A DNA stretch of 64,000 bases from an uncultured Lachnospiraceae bacterium (GTDB lineage: Bacteria; Bacillota; Clostridia; Lachnospirales; Lachnospiraceae): contig CANQSB010000001.1 in the NCBI GenBank assembly GCA_947626435.1, positions 186,001-250,000 on the forward strand. Reading direction: 5' to 3'. The position numbers were made by a program, and so were the translations under genes. Within the stretch, counting starts at the first letter, position 1. The number at the start of each line of letters is the position of its first letter. Shown in pieces: positions 61,708 to 64,000 of the stretch. The notes under the pieces were generated by a model, which saw nothing but the letters and a program-made list of their open reading frames with translations, made no database searches and had not been told where the DNA came from.

Positions 61708-63177
61708 ATGATATTTAATTCATATATTTTCATATTATTGTTTTTGCCATTAGTACTGGTGATATACTATATCCTTAATCATATGCGCGCCTATTCTGCC
61801 TCAAAGGCTTTGCTAATCGTTTCTTCGCTGCTGTTTATAGGCTACGGGGACATCCACTCTCTGTGTTTTCTGTTGGCAAGCGCGCTGCTCACTTTCGTGT
61901 CAGGGTATTTTCTAATGCTGTCAGTGGTCAAAAATAACGTACGTTTTTCAAAGTTTTTGCTTGCGGCGGCATTAAGCCTACAGGTTATCATTCTCGGATA
62001 TTATAAATACACATATTTTATAATCGACAATTTAAACAAATATGCAGGTCTTTCATTTTCAATTGATACCATCCTAGTTCCTGCCGGAATCAGTTTTATC
62101 ACATTTCAGCAGATTGCTTTTTTAGTTGACATATACAGGGGAAAAATAACAGAGCTTTCTTTGGGAGATTATCTATTTTATATCAGCTATTTCCCAAAGC
62201 TGCTTCAAGGCCCAATTACGGGCTATAGCGTATTGGTATCACAAATCAATGAACCCCAAAATAAAAAAATCAACACAGAAAACCTTTCTTACGGATTATG
62301 GCTGTTTGCGACCGGACTGGTCAGGAAAATACTTCTGTCAGACGTATTATCCAAGGCTGTGGCGTGGGGATACGGCATGTCTGTCAGTGACATGACCTTT
62401 GCCGACACATTATTAGTGTCCGTATGCTTTACTCTCCAAATTTATTTTGATTTCAGCGGTTACAGCCACATGGCGCTTGGCATTTCAAAAATGCTGAATC
62501 TTAATCTGCCTGACAACTTCGATACGCCATACATAAGCACTTCCATAATTGAATTTTGGAAAAAGTGGCATATATCACTGACTAGCTTTCTCAGAGAATA
62601 TATATATTTCCCCTTAGGAGGAAGTCGAAAGGGAAAAACGAGAACGTATATTAACACAATGCTCGTATTCCTCATAAGCGGCTTATGGCATGGCGCTTCA
62701 TGGAACTATGTGATTTGGGGAGGCATGCACGGACTCGCCCAATGCCTAAACAGAGCGTTTGACAGGCAATGGCAGAAAGTCCATGCTATTATACGCTGGG
62801 CGTTAACCTTTTTGTTCGTAGATATCGCTTGGATATTTTTCAGAGCTTCAACGGTATCTCAAGCCTGTTCATTCGTGCAGAAAATATTTAAACCCGACAA
62901 ATTAGGTATAAGCGAAGAATTTCTAAATTGTTTTGACTTGCCGGAAGTTGAGTTTTTGGCGGACAGCTTTCCTGCTTTCGGGACATTTATCGGCAGATAC
63001 CCCGCCTTTATAATGTCCGTATTTCTTATATTATGCTTCATATTATGCTTAAAAGTAAAAGATAAAGTTGGCAGCTTCAAGCCTACCATAGCTAAGTGTA
63101 TTGTCACTGTCCTGTTATTTTGCTGGTCCGTCGTATCGCTATCGACAGTTGTTGAATTTATTTATGGCGATTTCTAA
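61708..63177 (+). CDS. MBOAT-family O-acyltransferase (AlgI/DltB-like)
   Basis: 489 residues from ATG 61708, which has GGAGG with 7 bases spacing; the ORF is open 37 codons further upstream, but that part spans the promoter. About eleven membrane segments; VPAGISFITFQQIAFLVDIYRG, FSGYSHMALGISKML, FWKKWHISLTSFLREYIYFPLGG and SGLWHGASWNYVIWGG (catalytic His) are diagnostic. It is a paralogue of the MBOAT at 55886 but is transcribed rightwards, with its own SGNH-like partner following after 12 bases. Confidence 0.94.
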   Translation: MIFNSYIFILLFLPLVLVIYYILNHMRAYSASKALLIVSSLLFIGYGDIHSLCFLLASALLTFVSGYFLMLSVVKNNVRFSKFLLAAALSLQVIILGYYKYTYFIIDNLNKYAGLSFSIDTILVPAGISFITFQQIAFLVDIYRGKITELSLGDYLFYISYFPKLLQGPITGYSVLVSQINEPQNKKINTENLSYGLWLFATGLVRKILLSDVLSKAVAWGYGMSVSDMTFADTLLVSVCFTLQIYFDFSGYSHMALGISKMLNLNLPDNFDTPYISTSIIEFWKKWHISLTSFLREYIYFPLGGSRKGKTRTYINTMLVFLISGLWHGASWNYVIWGGMHGLAQCLNRAFDRQWQKVHAIIRWALTFLFVDIAWIFFRASTVSQACSFVQKIFKPDKLGISEEFLNCFDLPEVEFLADSFPAFGTFIGRYPAFIMSVFLILCFILCLKVKDKVGSFKPTIAKCIVTVLLFCWSVVSLSTVVEFIYGDF

Positions 63178-63189
63178 GGAGGTATTTTC

Positions 63190-64000
63190 ATGAAAAAAAT
63201 CAGCCATACTACCTATCTGGTCATTTCAATAGCCGGCATACTGCTGTTTTTCGCAGGCTTTGCGGGCATAACAATATTCGTGGACCCATTGTTCCACTAC
63301 CATGCACCGACAAAAAGCCTCCAGTATCCGCTTTATGACGACGTTTACATGGATGATGGCATTGTAAGAAACTTTGATTATGATGCCGTGATTACAGGCT
63401 CATCCATGGCGGCGAATTTCAGAGCGTCACAATTTGACGAACTATTCGGAACACACTCCATAAAGGTGCCTCTGTACGGCGCAAGCTATCATGAAATAAA
63501 CAATCTGCTCGAACAGGCATTTGAACACACAACTAAAATAAATTATGTCGTGCGTGGTTTGGATTCCACAATGCTTATCAATGACAAAGACATCACATAC
63601 AACGAAAACCCGCCATTGTACTTATATGACGACAACCCCTTTAATGATGTCGAATACGTACTGAATAAGGACATTTATTTCAAATTCACTTCATACGTCT
63701 TTACGTTTATGAAGCTCGGCGGCAAAACTACCAATTTTGACACCTATAAGAATTATTCCGGCAATTACGAGAATAATCCCACGAAACTGAAAAATGATTA
63801 CGTGGAAAAAAGAGAACCCAAAAATGAAAATTCTGAACAACTGACCGATTATGATATACAGATGCTTACCGAAAATCTTGAGCAAAATGTCCTTAAGCTG
63901 GTTAAGGATAATCCGGACACAGAGTTTTATCTGTTTTTTCCACCTTACAGCATACTGTGTTTCGATGACTGGAAACAGCGCGGACTACTAGACAAAACGC
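63190..64000 (+). CDS. SGNH-like membrane-anchored partner of MBOAT, partial
   Basis: The 3' end is cut by the window; 270 residues are visible. An N-terminal membrane segment (about 8-30) leads to an extracytoplasmic domain. YDAVITGSSMAANF near residue 67 is the nucleophile-type GSS motif, and YLFFPPYSILCF near 250 resembles the later SGNH-like region. A perfect AAGGAGG with 7 bases spacing sets the start at 63190. It would complete acyl transfer begun by the MBOAT protein just upstream. The acidic, Asn-rich stretch around residues 180-220 is poorly conserved-looking. Confidence 0.86.
   Translation, partial: MKKISHTTYLVISIAGILLFFAGFAGITIFVDPLFHYHAPTKSLQYPLYDDVYMDDGIVRNFDYDAVITGSSMAANFRASQFDELFGTHSIKVPLYGASYHEINNLLEQAFEHTTKINYVVRGLDSTMLINDKDITYNENPPLYLYDDNPFNDVEYVLNKDIYFKFTSYVFTFMKLGGKTTNFDTYKNYSGNYENNPTKLKNDYVEKREPKNENSEQLTDYDIQMLTENLEQNVLKLVKDNPDTEFYLFFPPYSILCFDDWKQRGLLDKT

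Noticed and set aside
1-64000. CRISPR arrays, tRNA/rRNA genes, integrases, IS transposases
   Set aside because: Looked for by eye on both strands and not found. The only mobile-looking sequences are the small inverted-repeat elements reported above.

Overview
The window looks like about 64 kb of one very large surface-glycan biosynthesis island from a low-to-moderate GC Gram-positive anaerobe. I infer Clostridia, probably Lachnospiraceae. The signs are strong AGGAGG ribosome sites with many TTG/GTG starts, sigma-A type promoters, a CotH/VTC/DUF4956 trio, and a mixture of Pgl-type, Pse-type and MBOAT genes. I see no rRNA, tRNA, CRISPR array, transposase or integrase. No gene-free stretch exceeds 300 bases. 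About 47 of 50 genes lie on the minus strand, so transcription mostly runs from right to left.

Reading in the direction of transcription. At the right edge, a divergent promoter region (61.5-61.7 kb) drives an MBOAT/SGNH acylation pair rightwards. Leftwards it drives a sialyltransferase-like gene, a PglK-like ABC flippase, a GT2 glycosyltransferase and a second MBOAT/SGNH pair. From 54.3 kb a strong promoter starts a complete pseudaminic-acid operon: pseB, pseC, pseF, pseI, pseH, a formyltransferase, a PIG-L deacetylase and pseG. Two 104-bp MITE-like elements flank the formyltransferase. Next come a 1034-residue acyltransferase-3/GT-C fusion, a WecE-type aminotransferase, a large membrane protein, a GNAT acetyltransferase, a GtrB-like GT2 and an O-antigen ligase/polymerase-like protein (35.9-46.3 kb).

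The block from 35.9 to 30.2 kb (pglF, pglE, pglC, pglD, PglA-like GT4) is a bacillosamine initiation module. It would make UDP-N,N'-diacetylbacillosamine and load the first sugar phosphate on the lipid carrier. A UDP-HexNAc 6-dehydrogenase, a WbpP-like 4-epimerase and, further on, an AsnB-type amidotransferase would supply an amidated HexNAc uronic acid. Four GT4 enzymes, an acetyltransferase and a DUF2334 deacetylase follow (20.8-26.5 kb). Then comes the VTC / CotH / DUF4956 / AsnB group (15.4-20.7 kb), and a UbiA/HAD pair resembling decaprenyl-phosphoribose synthesis (13.5-15.2 kb).

The left end holds a lone plus-strand acyltransferase, a secreted SGNH hydrolase, a DUF6044-like membrane protein, a B12-binding radical SAM protein, a GT-C enzyme, a GT11 fucosyltransferase, a GT2, a second PglK-like ABC flippase and a membrane sulfatase/LTA-synthase-like protein cut by the window edge. 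Two of these left-end genes contain pure G tracts of 10 and 9, which could be contingency loci.

Together the genes predict a lipid-linked, bacillosamine-started glycan. It would be decorated with N-formylated or otherwise modified pseudaminic acid, uronamide, fucose, Fuc4NAc and possibly ribofuranose, and acylated by several systems. Enzymes for GDP-fucose and dTDP-4-keto-6-deoxyglucose are not in the window. The least explained parts are the CotH/DUF4956/VTC trio, the acyltransferase/GT-C fusion, the two small inverted-repeat families and the poly-G tracts.
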